Translations under genes and position numbers: made by a program | DNA from: Angiostrongylus vasorum | Lineage: Eukaryota > Nematoda > Chromadorea > Rhabditida > Metastrongylidae | DNA: 64,000 bases | Assembly (NCBI GenBank): GCA_018806985.1 | Contig: JADANN010000467.1 | Span: 310,001-374,000 of the forward strand | Direction of reading: 5' to 3' | Part shown: in pieces, positions 12,901 through 24,200 of the stretch | How the letters are laid out: each line of letters begins with the position of its first letter | How positions within the stretch are numbered: the first letter of the stretch is position 1 | Notes under the pieces: generated by a model | What the model saw: only the letters and a program-made list of their open reading frames with translations | What the model was told of the DNA's origin: nothing | Database searches by the model: none

Positions 12901-15900
12901 ACAATAATTCGTAACCTCTGAAGCTTTTAGGTACTTATCGTTAGGTGATGATGTTAAGGATACTGCGACGCTCAATCTTCCGATGACACCGTTAGTCTAG
13001 GTTTACTTTCCACATGACCGGTGGACGTATTCTTACCAGTTGCTGATCCATTTTCAGGTTTTATCAAGTGATTAAACTGATGTTTGTCGCTTGTATTATG
13101 GTGTCCTATCCATTGCAATTCTATGTACCAATGGAACGTGTCGAGAAATGGATTACGCGCAAGATTCCTGTTTCCAGACAAACTTTTTACATATATGGAA
13201 CACGATATCTTGGAGTTTTCTTCACTTGTAAATGATGATTTCAATCCTAATTCAAAATTTAGGTGCAGACAAGTTTATAACAAGTTATCAGATTGTCTTT
13301 AGGCGCCGTGGCTGAACTTGTACCACATCTTGCCCTCTTTATTTCGTTAATGGGAGCGTTTTCGGGCGCATCAATGGCACTACTGTTCCCACCGTGCATC
13401 GAGTTGTTGGTGAGTTGTTGGATGTTTAACTATGGCAATTAGGATGTGTAAATCAAACGTATGGAAGTATGTAGTGTCCCAGTGATGGTCTGTGCCCTCG
13501 TGTCGTATTGTGATATATTCGTTATTGATTCCGTTTTACTCGCGGCAGAGTTGTACCGTCTTCCAGCTGAGGTGAAATGAGAGATCGTCCTACACGACAC
13601 CCCACTCAAATTTCAACGTAGGGTGTTACGGGTTGGTGTCGGTCCATAGAATTACAAAAAAAAAAAACACTATTCTCTCTAATTTGAAATCTTTGACCGA
13701 GATAGCATGAAATGTCATTTTCCCTGCGTCAGGCTATTGGTAAGTTCTTTACAACATGACAGTTGATTAGGACGTAGCAATCCAGCGTATATTAGTAGAT
13801 AGTACTCCAACGTTTAGATGGCCTGTGCCTTGTTTTGTGGGTATGGATATATTTTGCACTCATCTCTTTTCCTTTAACTGCTGGTTCATCAGTGATCCTG
13901 TTTAGGTACTTGATCCTCGGCTTACGAAAACTAGATACAAGCTTTAATGCAATGCACAAGCAAACTTCATAATGATTGTTTCTGTTAGTGTTGGTCATAC
14001 CGATAGATCTAACTGCGGAATTCTATTCGAGAACCGCGGAAATCCAAAAGTAGTGCATGCTCTTTTCTGCCCATACTTTGATTTCCTTTTGAAGTCGTCC
14101 TCCCAGAAGACTGAGCTTCTTGTGAGATGACTTCCATGAATAGCACATGTAGTGAATTATCCCTGACGCGTGTAGCGCAATGGTGGTAGGCGCCGTTCAA
14201 TACACATAGGATGGATCCCCGCGCGCAAGGCCCACCTAGCCCTCCATCTCCCGGGCTCGGTAAATTGGTACCAGACTTGTCTGGGAGGATAGCAACACGG
14301 GCTCGATACATCGGTAGGACACGGCGAGTCATTGTAAAGGCCAGATATGCATTCATTCACCTCAAAGTTCAATGTGCTTGATGAAGTCGAAGGCATCGCG
14401 CATTTCTGAGATTGAGAAACGCTGAACGTTTTATCTCTTATCATTTCACTTCTGTCGTGCATATCCAACTTGGAGGCTTTTCGATGACGCATACAAATCA
14501 GCGTCACTGATTCTTATAGTAATGGTCTTATAGTAATGGCTGCTGGCTGACGGGCGTATTCAACAAATATTTTTTGTTTTCCTCACCTTAGTTCCCTGTT
14601 TAAGTTGTCGAATACTTATTTGTCCTCCTAACGGTTTGGCGCCTCATAGTGGCCGGGAGGTGTCCGTGGGTGTCGGGCTGTGATGTACAGTAGAGGAATT
14701 GATCTCACCCTACAGGGCCTTCCAAGCTGATAAGGACTCCGGCGTTTCCATCAGGAAGCCCATCTTAGAGTAAACCAATACCAGGATCCACTACCGTCCT
14801 GGTACCAAACTTGTCACATGGTGGCAAATCTTCCTTTGATCTACAAGTGCGGTAACTGTGGTGGTGACGACCTGGAGCAGATTTTCGCTAGGCTGACCTC
14901 GGGACTCCATGAGAACACAGTAACTAGACCAGCAAAGCTCTGAAAAGACGGAAATTATGCTGGGGCCTGCACAATCAGTGAGGACGAGCGATCCAGGTAT
15001 GCTAGTAAGTAAGTAATACGTATTTATAGCTGGGTTAAGACCGGCAGGGTAACATTTCTGATGGACTTTCTGGCTGCGAAACTGCGAAACCCACCGACTA
15101 TAGTCGTTCTTCACACATATTTCTAAAAGTATTGTCGAGGATGCGAAAAGTTTTACGGATTACAGTGATCAATGAAAACAAGAAGTCGACTTGAAGTTTG
15201 TCGCTATCACAAGATGTTGTCTAGCGTTATAAATCCTTACTATTTTCCAATGCCAATGGTAAAAGTTTTATACGCACAGACATGTTCGTATATATGTAAC
15301 GAATTTAGAACAGCTACGTATTTGTGTTCATTTTTCTTATTGACAGTAACTATGATACAGTTTCGGACTAGGGTTATAATATATATCTGACATGGATTCT
15401 ATTTATTTTAAGAAAAAGAAAGGAAAAGAGAAATAGGACTTTTCCACAGGAATTGTAATCCTTTTAACAGTTCTAACTTTTTTTTGAAACTTCACTACGG
15501 TAGGATCCTCGTCCGTCAGCCTGATTGAGTATCCCTGAAATGTTAATTATCGTTTTGTGTTCTTTTTGAGGCTTTAGTGGGAGTCATCCTTTTTTGCATA
15601 TCAGTACACAGGAACATGTAAGTTCACAATTGTAGAGTTCAGTTTTCAACGTTCTGAAGTACTTACGTATATAGCAACTGTACGCTTGTCCAGTTTTTGT
15701 TACTGAACCTATTTCTTTCACTCGCATTTATTGCCTTCGTCACATTTCTATTCTCCTTACTTATCTTTGTTGTTCGTTATTAGTATTCATTGTTATTACT
15801 ATTCGGTATTCTTATTTGTACCACCTGTAGCCCTATTTATCGTCGAGTAACTTGAGCCGGCACTAATAAACTTCATTCGTCCTCCCAAACATCAGGCATG

Positions 15901-16289
15901 CTGGCTGGGCTCGGTTCACTCAAGGAAACGAAGAGCCTTACAGTTTGGTTATGATGCCGTTTTTACTTATTCTGATGAGATAGTAGTCACTAGCAGCACA
16001 TCGGGATATGCTTTGAAATAGATTCACTCCTAGCTGGATTTTCGGGTGCAATTATCGAACTATCCTTAGTTCGGATGACTATTCTGGTCAAAGTAACCTT
16101 TATCACCATTCGAAACCCAAAAACATGCATTTCTATTACAGAACATTCTTATTTCAGACCTGCTATGCAAAACAAGAACTGACGTCAAGTGTTTGGGTAA
16201 AAAACATATTTCTTCTTTGTTTTGCCATGCTTGGATTCACTACTGGCACATTTGCGGCTTTATCAGAGATTTTTAAAAAAATGACCTAA
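9967..16289 (+). CDS. slc-36.1: SLC36/PAT-type proton-coupled amino-acid transporter, 10 exons
   Basis: Multi-pass membrane carrier of the Aa_trans (AAAP) superfamily. Family members export small neutral amino acids with protons across lysosomal or plasma membranes. Exons: 9967-10011, 10339-10500, 10573-10661, 10735-10821, 11286-11548, 11615-11828, 12931-12990, 13058-13227, 13303-13409, 16158-16289; phases agree and sum to 443 codons, close to the family's 450-480 aa. Exon 2 has the TM1 signature MLGTGLLSLPLAF (residues about 51-63). Later hydrophobic spans include FVSQLGFCCVYFVFMADNLE (exon 5), PLFFGTVMFAFEGVAV (exon 6), LMFVACIMVSYPLQFYVPME (exon 8), LALFISLMGAFSGASMALLF (exon 9) and a final helix in exon 10 ending SEIFKKMT-stop. 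The start is chosen because TTCCAG directly precedes the ATG. Exon 1 (15 codons, donor GAA/GTTCGG) is the least certain exon. Introns hold SINEs at 10860-11240, 11940-12205, 12430-12770, 14160-14420 and 14620-15028; the rest of intron 9 (15030-16157) shows nothing recognisable. Orthology to C. elegans slc-36.1 is inferred from similarity and neighbours. Confidence 0.9.
10860..11245 (+). repeat. Interspersed repeat family A with (AGTA)n tail
   Basis: About 380-bp repeat in transporter intron 4. Landmarks: CTCCCAACGGTTTACCGCTC start, GGTTTCCATCAGGAAGCTCA, CCGTCCTGGTACCAAACTGG, GGCTGACCTCGGGACTCCAT, TGCTGGGGCCCGCAGAACC, tail GAAGTAAGTAAGTAG. No coding capacity. The 3' end resembles that of the family 2 RTE. 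Confidence 0.75.
11940..12205 (-). repeat. tRNA-like SINE, family C
   Basis: Minus-strand copy in transporter intron 6. It contains GATGAACGAGTTAGCCCTCG (A-box region), a B-box diverged to GTTCTTTCCCC, and the GGTGTCTGCGG and TTTGCAAAACTCCGG blocks on the plus strand. Confidence 0.7.
12430..12615 (-). repeat. Interspersed repeat family D (GAAGACG...GCCGAATAAA)
   Basis: Minus-strand copy in transporter intron 6: CTGAAGAAAATCCGACTCG, GTGGACATCGACTAGGAC, GAAGACGAAGACGTTCGCCG, AATAAAAGTTGC, CTCGTGTAAGCTGAACAATC. A plus-strand scrap of the same family follows at 12700-12770. Confidence 0.55.
14160..14420 (+). repeat. tRNA-derived SINE, family B
   Basis: Copy in transporter intron 9. Head GCGTGTAGCGCAATGGTGG (A-box region), B-box-like GGATGGATCCCC, body GGTACCAGACTTGTCTGGGA, CGATACATCGGTAGG, GAGTCATTGTAAAGG, and tail ending near AACGTTTTATC. 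Confidence 0.75.
14620..15028 (+). repeat. Interspersed repeat family A, nearly complete
   Basis: Copy in transporter intron 9 with CTAACGGTTTGGCGCCTCAT start, GGCGTTTCCATCAGGAAGCC, CCGTCCTGGTACCAAACTTG, GGCTGACCTCGGGACTCCAT, TGCTGGGGCCTGCACAATCA and tail GCTAGTAAGTAAGTAA. Confidence 0.78.
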
Positions 16290-16844
16290 CTTCGGAAGAT
16301 TTCCCTCTTTGCAAAAATGAATTTTTCTTCGAAGAAAGTAGAAGAGAAAAGTAGAAAGAGAAATCTGACGTGATGAATTTGTGATTTCTACCGGTCCATA
16401 TTCTTCCCACTTGTTGCTGATTTTATGTAGAGAATAATTTGTTTGTTTCACATTGATCCTGGTGATTTCTTGTCCAACGAGATTATGTTGTTGCTTTACA
16501 CTCTCTTAGCGTTTGCGCTTCATACTTTTGTATCTCTGTTGATAGGTTGAAAATTGACTACGCCATACAAAAACCTGCGATAAATATATCTTAGAGATTG
16601 AATGTAGCTACACAAAACTATGTAGTGAAGGCTGTTGGAATTCTCAAGGCTAAACACTTGTCAAAAGTTATCATATGCAATAGTAGATGTAATACTGTTC
16701 ATTTTTTCTTTGTTCATTCTTAATGAAGGAAGTAAGCGCATCATCATTTCATAGATTTAGTGGAAAATTCCATAGAAAGAAACATGGTTGTTACCAGGCA
16801 CGACTATTTAGGTTTCACTTTCGCTAAAGACCGACCCATTTCCC
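16290..16844. other. 3' flank of the transporter
   Basis: AT-rich 3' UTR and intergenic sequence up to the RTE fragment. No clear AATAAA was found in the first 300 nt after the transporter stop. Confidence 0.4.
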
Positions 16845-17470
16845 GCTTAGACGATAATAACGAAGTCAAGACGCCTAATGCATAACTTGGGTTCAATTTC
16901 AACATATTCCTCGAGGAGAATGCCTAAGGGCTTCCTCCTGCTCAACTCTAGAGCTAGATCGTTCATCATTTTGATTTCGCGACCTAGAATGACGTAACTA
17001 GAGCATTCGGAGATATTCATTTCTTGATCATGAATGGGGCAGACATAACCAATTCGTTCCTTCCTCGTGAACGTCGTTTTTTCTGAGTTTTGGTCGAAGA
17101 CCAGTCTTTCCACAGGCGTTATCAAAATCGGCAAGCATTCGTTGCGCCTGGCTAATGCCTGATGTTTTAAGAACGATGTCATCAGCAAAGCGAAGACGGT
17201 GTGATTTCCGACCTTCGATTTTCACTCTCACTTTGTCCTACTCCAATGTTCGCATGACGTTCTGGAGGTCGGCAGTAAATAATTCTGGCGAAATTGTATT
17301 GCCCTGCGTACCCGCTGTTTTTTTTTACGCTGGTTTTTAATATCGTTATAGAATGGTGGCATCTTTGTTGGAATTTTTATGTAGCTCACAAAGAATTTTT
17401 ATATAATGCGTAGGTGCGTACAGAGCTTTCATTGCTGTTTCTGTCTCAATTGAGTCAAAATTGAATCAAA
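16845..17470 (-). mobile_element. RTE retrotransposon fragment (reverse transcriptase part)
   Basis: Minus-strand fragment encoding, in more than one frame, LRFADDIVL (the YADD/FADD catalytic box of reverse transcriptase) followed by SQAQRMLADFDNACGKTGLR and the GREIKMMNDLALEL segment seen in the other family 1 copies. Truncated at both ends, with frameshifts. It sits in the convergent gap between the transporter and PGM2. Confidence 0.8.
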
Positions 17471-17484
17471 ACTGACTCATCCGT

Positions 17485-17665
17485 GCGATGTCCACTGAAG
17501 AAGATCCGTTGTGGTACTACGAGGAAGACGCCACATCAATAAGGCGAACAACCGTGGACCATCTACTTGGATCATCTGCTTTGGTGAAGACGAAGACGTC
17601 GAAACGTTAGCCGAAAGAAATCTCGTTATCAACCTTATGTAAGCTGAACAATTTAAACACATGAG
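17485..17665 (+). repeat. Interspersed repeat family D
   Basis: Contains CCACTGAAGAAGATCCGTTG, GTGGACCATCTACTTGGATC, GAAGACGAAGACGTCGAAAC, GTTAGCCGAAAGAAATCTCG and CTTATGTAAGCTGAACAATT. Other copies are at 36215-36395 and, in part, at 2760-2890, 3395-3480 and 61010-61085. Confidence 0.6.
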
Positions 17666-17865
17666 TCAAAAAGTTTACCCCAAATCGATGGAGCGGTCTC
17701 CTGTGTCAATGCGACTCTGAGAATGACGAGAAAATGGAAACAGCCGAATTAAATCTCATTGTCAACCTCCTGTGAGCTCAACAATTTAAGCAGATGCTGA
17801 GTCAAAAGTTTCCCTTAAATCGACAAAATGAGATAAAGTGGTCTCCTGTATTATCGCGATAGCTC
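17610..17865 (+). repeat. Diverged direct repeat, two units of about 135 bp
   Basis: GAAATCTCGTTATCAACCTT...CTGAACAATTTAAACACATG...GTCTCCTGTGTCAATGCGA recurs as AAATCTCATTGTCAACCTCC...CTCAACAATTTAAGCAGATG...GTCTCCTGTATTATCGCGA. The first unit grows out of the 3' end of the family D repeat. Confidence 0.55.
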
Positions 17866-18094
17866 AATAACTCCTTCATCAGAATACTTAAAATATATGG
17901 AGGGTTTTGAAACTTTGCTACGTTACTTCATACTTTGGTTGCCAGATTGATAACAACACATTCGTGCAACACTAATGAGTAGAAAGAGTAATCGTTTCTT
18001 CTGTAGTAACGCTGGAATATTTGAGGACTTGTAATATTTAAAATGGAACACACATGTTAAACGAAACTTTTAATGAGAACACACAACGGTAAAT

Positions 18095-18100
18095 TTTATT
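18095..18100 (-). terminator. Possible polyadenylation signal of PGM2
   Basis: AATAAA on the minus strand (TTTATT on plus), about 138 nt downstream of the PGM2 stop codon at 18240-18238. It gives a 3' UTR length usual for nematodes. In AT-rich DNA such hexamers also occur by chance. Confidence 0.45.
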
Positions 18101-18237
18101 TATAGCGTTAGACGTACGAAATTTAGTTAGTAGCAAAACCACGACAAAAAAGTGAAAAACGGATACAATTTTAATGATGGGATTCAATCGTAAAATTAAT
18201 TACAGGACAATAAATAAATAGCGAGGAAATGAAGTCT

Positions 18238-21200
18238 CTACTTCCGCGGAATCAGGCCGAACTGTTTCGGTCGAAGTAACGTTTCGATGACGTTTTTCTC
18301 AAGTTCATCAAGTTCCTTCAAGACATCTGCCATGTCGCTGAAGAAAGAAGTTTTCAAATTTTCTCGCAGTTCCTCTAAACGTTGCATTGAAGGTCCAAAT
18401 TTTGGACAGCACAGCTTAATTATTCGAATATTTCATTCAACTTATCAACTGAACTTTTTTTGACGGGCACGAGGGGTGCGTGTACAGCAGTGCTGTGTGT
18501 GTACACACGTGGTCACCGTTCCGATCCTGCATCTGGACTCAGTTCCATCCTTTTGGAGTCGCAAAATTGGTACCCAAGTTGTTTGGGAAGAAGATAGCAC
18601 TAAGTAGATAGATCGGCAGGCCACTGCGAGTCATTGTAAAAGCCAGATATGCATTCAATCACCTCTAACGACGTCTGATGGAGTAGAATGCATGGAACAT
18701 CCTTTTGGGATTGATGAACACCAAAAGCTTTATCCTTTATACTTTAATGGGTACCATTTTCCACATGTCTTTTTCTATTTGTCCGTTTTTTGAAATCACA
18801 GATGCTTACATGACAGAATGACCAAGTCGAAAGTGTTCATCGCACTCGTATATATTTTAGCGAGTGGTTAATATGGAATTGCAGTAACGCAGGACTACAC
18901 TGTGGAAATACCTACTATTTAAATCGCTTATTTCTTTTTTTTTATATACTTTTCTGGAACCAAGCAGCCATTATTTTATCTTAATCTGTTTTATTTTACT
19001 TTCCTGTTGAGTTCAAAGAACGCGACGTGGTCTCTAACTAATTAATGTTACATAAAAGGTTCTATAAAAAGATGAGTAAATAAATAATAAGGAATAAAGC
19101 TCTCGGCGCTGATTAATCTCTTCGGGATGCGCCATGCGTTCGAGTTCATTAAGCATCGTTTGGAGGTGACTGGATGCCATCTGACCTTTACAATTACTCG
19201 CGGTAGCTTACCAATATATCGAGCCAGTGCTGCTACCCTCCGAGACAAGTCTGATTCCAATTTGCCGACCACGGAGGGATGGGAAGCCTGGTGACCCACG
19301 GGTTTGGGAATCGATCCCATGTGTACTGCGTGCCACCTCCGACCACTGCGCCACATGCGCCCCTAAGAGATGAACAGAATACGAAAAAGTGCATTCTCAA
19401 GTTAGTGGGACTCATTCGAAACTGTGAGTGAATATTTCAACAAAAAATACGGACCTACAGCGGCTTCAGCGCAATGGTTGGAGGCTACCTGCACACATGA
19501 CCGTTAGTTTTATAGTGCGCCATGGGGTTATCAACCCCCATCCCTCCGGGGTTAGTAAAATGGTGCCAGACTTGTTAGCAAGTATGAAAACACTGATAGG
19601 CCATTGTGTCAACACCGGACATTTTTTGTGCTTTAAAGACGCTTAGAAAACACGTAAAACATCGCTCGGAAGTTTTTTTCTTGGCATTAAGTTTAGAATG
19701 AGTTTGTTTGAAGAAAAATTGTCTACAGCATGAATATTGGTAAGTTCAATTTAAAAATGAACTATGAAAAAAACGTAAACTTTCCAAACGATATATAAGA
19801 TTAGAACTAATGAAGGTATGAAAAGATTAAAAAAAAGGCAAATGTAAGAACAAAGTCGCGTGAAAGATAATGTCCCTCTTCCAACAATTCGTACCTCTCC
19901 TTTTTTTCCAGGAGCCGTTTTCAATTCGATATAATACTTGATTTTTGGCTCTGTACCCGACGCACGAAGGGTTACGATGCTTCCATTAGCTAGATTGAAC
20001 GTGACCATTTCGGAAGACGTCGAAAGCGGTAGCACCTAGTTTTTACAGTGTTTATGATGAAGTGGACATGCCACAAAAATACCAGAATAAAAATCAACAG
20101 ATTACTTCATGCCCAATCAAAAAGGAAAAACAGAAAAAAAACTAGTACGAAAAAGTGAAGGAAGGAATAATAATGTTCACCTATCACCAAACCTTGCTTA
20201 AATACTTCGTCAAATTTCTCTACCTGCAAATTTACTGAAGTACAAAGCCGTTGGTCAAATTCTTATAGACGGGCTCCTTATGTGATGCCTAACTGATCTC
20301 TGCTAGCCACTTCAAAGAAAAAAAAAGACAAACACAAACAAGAATGAAAAAAACTCACAGGTTTATTTCCTGGTTGCGAGTTGTCGTAGCCAATCGTCAG
20401 GTCCCGCACTGTCTTTACAGCCTGCGAACCAATTTTCTCGGGGAACTGAAATAATTCACAACAACTGAACTCAGTTTAATCGTTTCCAATATGAAAGAAA
20501 TCATTTGTAATGCTCTACTAACGACAGTCTGCATGGCCATAGTTCCCGTTCATTCTTCTACTCAGTAACTGAACTTCAGTTTAGTAATTAATTCAATTCA
20601 CTTGCCAATTACTTTTGGAAAATAGTGCCGTTTTTTGGCTTACTACACTTTAACCTTGCTTGTTTTGTATTGTAACTAATTTAACCTCGTCTCGAGCCAA
20701 CCAAGCCCTCTGTCCATTCATGTGCAACAAACTGGATATTGGCAAGTGTGCGTGTCGAAAAACTGAGGACGCTCTAAGAGAGTAACCTATCTCAGAAGAC
20801 CGACTTTGTATGAATGTCCTGCATAATTACAACCTTCTATGAGATGGAATGTCCACGAGTGATTCACGCAACTGACATTTTCTGTGCGTCAATAAATTTT
20901 TTAAACCAATATTAAATTCTCGAACATAACTGATAGCTCGTTCGTTTCCAGATGTCTGACACTGAGTATAAATATTTAGGAAAGATCGCACGTAAAATTT
21001 ATCTAGTCAGTGGCTTTATTCTTACACCTATAAATATCTCGCCATAGTCGACTAACCTTAAGGTCTTTTCTTAGTGAACTGAACAATTCCTTGGTTATTG
21101 ATGGGTTCGGCACGAACCAATATGACGACTTGACTATGTGGAATCCATATCTATAATACGTACTTGCAGGTATGCCATAAAGTAGACATGTAAAATTAAC

Positions 21201-24200
21201 AGGTATTTTTGGGAACCTCTTAGCACCGATGGAAATGATATGGATAATCTTTCCGTATAAAAGAAATCGATTGTGACTTAAATAGACGCATTGCAGTTAG
21301 ACATTTATTTCCTAAGAAGAAAGCGTTTTTCGGATACTCGATGCGGATAGAAATCTGTGCAGCTCTCCAGTCGAAATATTAGAAAAAAAGAAGCAAATAA
21401 CAAACAACTTTCAGAGTATAAGAGGCGCCAGGAACGTAGTAGTGAAAAATAACATACAAGTAATACAAGCGATTTGACCCAACCTCGGGTCAACCAATTC
21501 TCCGGAAAAATCGACGAGTTGGTACCAGACTGAGAAGCGTTACCTCTGATCCAGAATAGCCAGCGAATATTGTGAGCGCTTGAGAACGCTCTAGTAGAGC
21601 TATCTCAGGGCTACAAAGAAAATCAAGTCGACTAACATTCAACCACATTGACCAAACGACCAAATTTTTAATTAGCAGTCGAAACCACCCGAAAATTTCA
21701 AGATCCTTGTGAATGATGGATGCGACAAAACGAATCGAATGAAAGAAGTGCTGATTTGCACAATATATGAAATTGGGTCGCACAGAAAAAGAGATCAGGC
21801 TTTAACTCAACTTCAGAAGGCTGTTATCTCTAAAAGCCGTGTCTCCTTAAGGGGAAACGCACCGTAGATGAATGTTCTCAGATTGAGTTCTAGTGCAGAC
21901 CAGCTGTACCGAACTATCTAAGTACCGATGCAAGCGATCGGTGGGGGTTTACCTTCATCACGAGTCAATTGTGAATTGCTACATACGTTTTCAGACACCT
22001 CACTTCCAGCATAGTAACATTGACTTCTATACAATAAAGTTTTATTCCGGTCCAAAAACTCCTGGGAGACCATAAACAATGAAGTTTTTGCTAATACGGA
22101 GACAATCTATAAAACGTCTTCAAATGAGACCAAATTTTGCCACAGTAAATAACTTTCCGTATATGCCTTTTCAGTCAAAATCTCGTTTTATGACAGCTGA
22201 TTCGAACTCACTTTTGGTAAATTTCAAACAGCTGGGTTAGTAAGTTCTTTCCCTGTGTGTGTAACCATGCAGCCATCTCAGCGTACATTCCGGCTGTGCT
22301 TACGCCGTCCTGAAAAATGATTTTCTTCATTTTCTCGGTAACTGCATACAATAAAAAGGAATCTACTAAACAATTTTCTTCACAAACACGTTGGAAAAAA
22401 CTAAAAATACAACCAAGTTTGGCGACCTTAAAAGAGCGAGGAACAAACGGACCAGCGCCGATTTATAATGAACCTGAAATTTTGAATAATGAAGCATATT
22501 CTTATCTAACTCGAATGCTTTTTTTTGGAAACAAATACGAATGCACTGGTAGTTAGAAAACTAGGTGAGAGGTAGACGAAACGAAGGACCCGCATGAACG
22601 TGATGAACGCATAAGCCTCCGGAAAGGGTAATCGCGTGTTCGATCCCCACCGCAGACACCCGCGGTCCGGAGTTTTGCAAATATCTCAGCGTCATCATGG
22701 TTTTATTGCACATAATGACCTGCCGTGAAAAAATTGTAGTAGGCAGTAAATAAAAAGTTAACATTACAAATATGGAGGTTTTTCGTGATTAAGGATTTTC
22801 TAATAGAAAGCAATGAAAGGTTAAAATTGGTCTGAACAATGAATACGAAGACGAAGACGGGCAGTGCGCTGTCAAAAACCCAACAGTCATTATTGGTCAC
22901 CTAGAACGACAAAACTATTTCTACCAGGCTTGCTAGCAAGTTGAACGGAAGTCAGCTAGTAAAGAGAAGAAACGTTTCCTCACATAAAAATTTTTTCAAG
23001 GGCGCGTGTGGCGCAGTGGCTAGAAGCGTGCAACACGTGGAATCGATCCCAGCGCCCATGGCCCACCAAGCCTTCCATCTCTCCGGGATCAGCAAATTGG
23101 TATCAGATTTGGCTGGGAGGATAGCAGCACTGGCTAGATACATCGATGAGCTACCGCGAGTCATTGTAAAGGCCACATTTCCATTCAATAACCTCCAATG
23201 ATGCTTAATGAAGTCGAATGCATGGCGCATCCCTCAGGGGATTGATCAACGCCGAGAGCTTCTTCTTTTTAAATGTTTTTTCTCACACAACTTATTAAAA
23301 AGTTGGTCATGTACTTCTTAAAAACGAAATTTATTCAAAGCTCCTATGTAAGTAAATTCATTCCCGAACATTGCGGGCCGCAATGTATGTGTTTTGTTCA
23401 CAGCAGTTTGTGAATTTCGCCTCTTGACTTGAAATCTATGTCAAAGTGGTGGTCCACTTTTCATTACTCACCATTACTTGCTGATTTCTTTGCAATAGAC
23501 AGTAACTTTCGCTAATCAGAGGATATTAGATAGGAAGTGGGGGTTGACAACATGATAGCATCACAAAAAAAATCCTTTGCCGATGTTATGGTACGCATGG
23601 GTATGATAAGTTTCTTAAATTTTACTATGGTAAGTCGGTCCACCACATAAATATTTCCCTCAACATTTGGAAGTTCATCTTCTTCAACAGAAGAAGCAAA
23701 AAAAGTTTTTTTTTGCGGCTTATGGTAAGTTCACCTTTGTGTAAGCGAACATACAATGACTCTAATTCATCATGGCGACTAGAATTGAAGTAACCCTACG
23801 GAAGGTTTACCGACACGTTGTGACTGGGAGATGTTATTGGATGTCAGAATGTACACAGTCCGAAGTTTCCACCCAGAAGCACCGAAGAGTAAACCACTGC
23901 CAGAAATTACCGCCGTCCTGTATCAAATAAGTCGTACGGTGACAAATCTCTCTTATCCAAAAAGGGCAGGGGCCGATTGAAGTGGTGGAATCCTAAGAAA
24001 CGTTTCGGTTAGGGTGACCTCGGGAACCAAACTTCGGTCGCATACGATAAGGATATTCTCAATAAAATCCTCTATTACGTAATAACTGGGAAATAGAAGA
24101 CCCGACCGAGAACCAGAAGCTACTTGTCGAAGGATTTAAAACTTGTGCCGAACTCCCCTCAGTCCCTCAAAGAAGAAGTCCAGACCGCATCTCTAATAGC

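Noticed and set aside
14009..14507. Overlapping 115-116 aa open frames on the minus strand
   Set aside because: They run antisense through a family B SINE in a transporter intron.
16290..18237. A kinesin (klp-19-like) gene between PGM2 and the transporter
   Set aside because: Expected from recalled worm gene names, but no motor-domain motif is present; the gap holds an RTE fragment and repeats.
23000..23100. Possible tRNA gene (A- and B-box-like motifs)
   Set aside because: No acceptor-stem pairing or anticodon loop; the motifs are the head of a repeated SINE.
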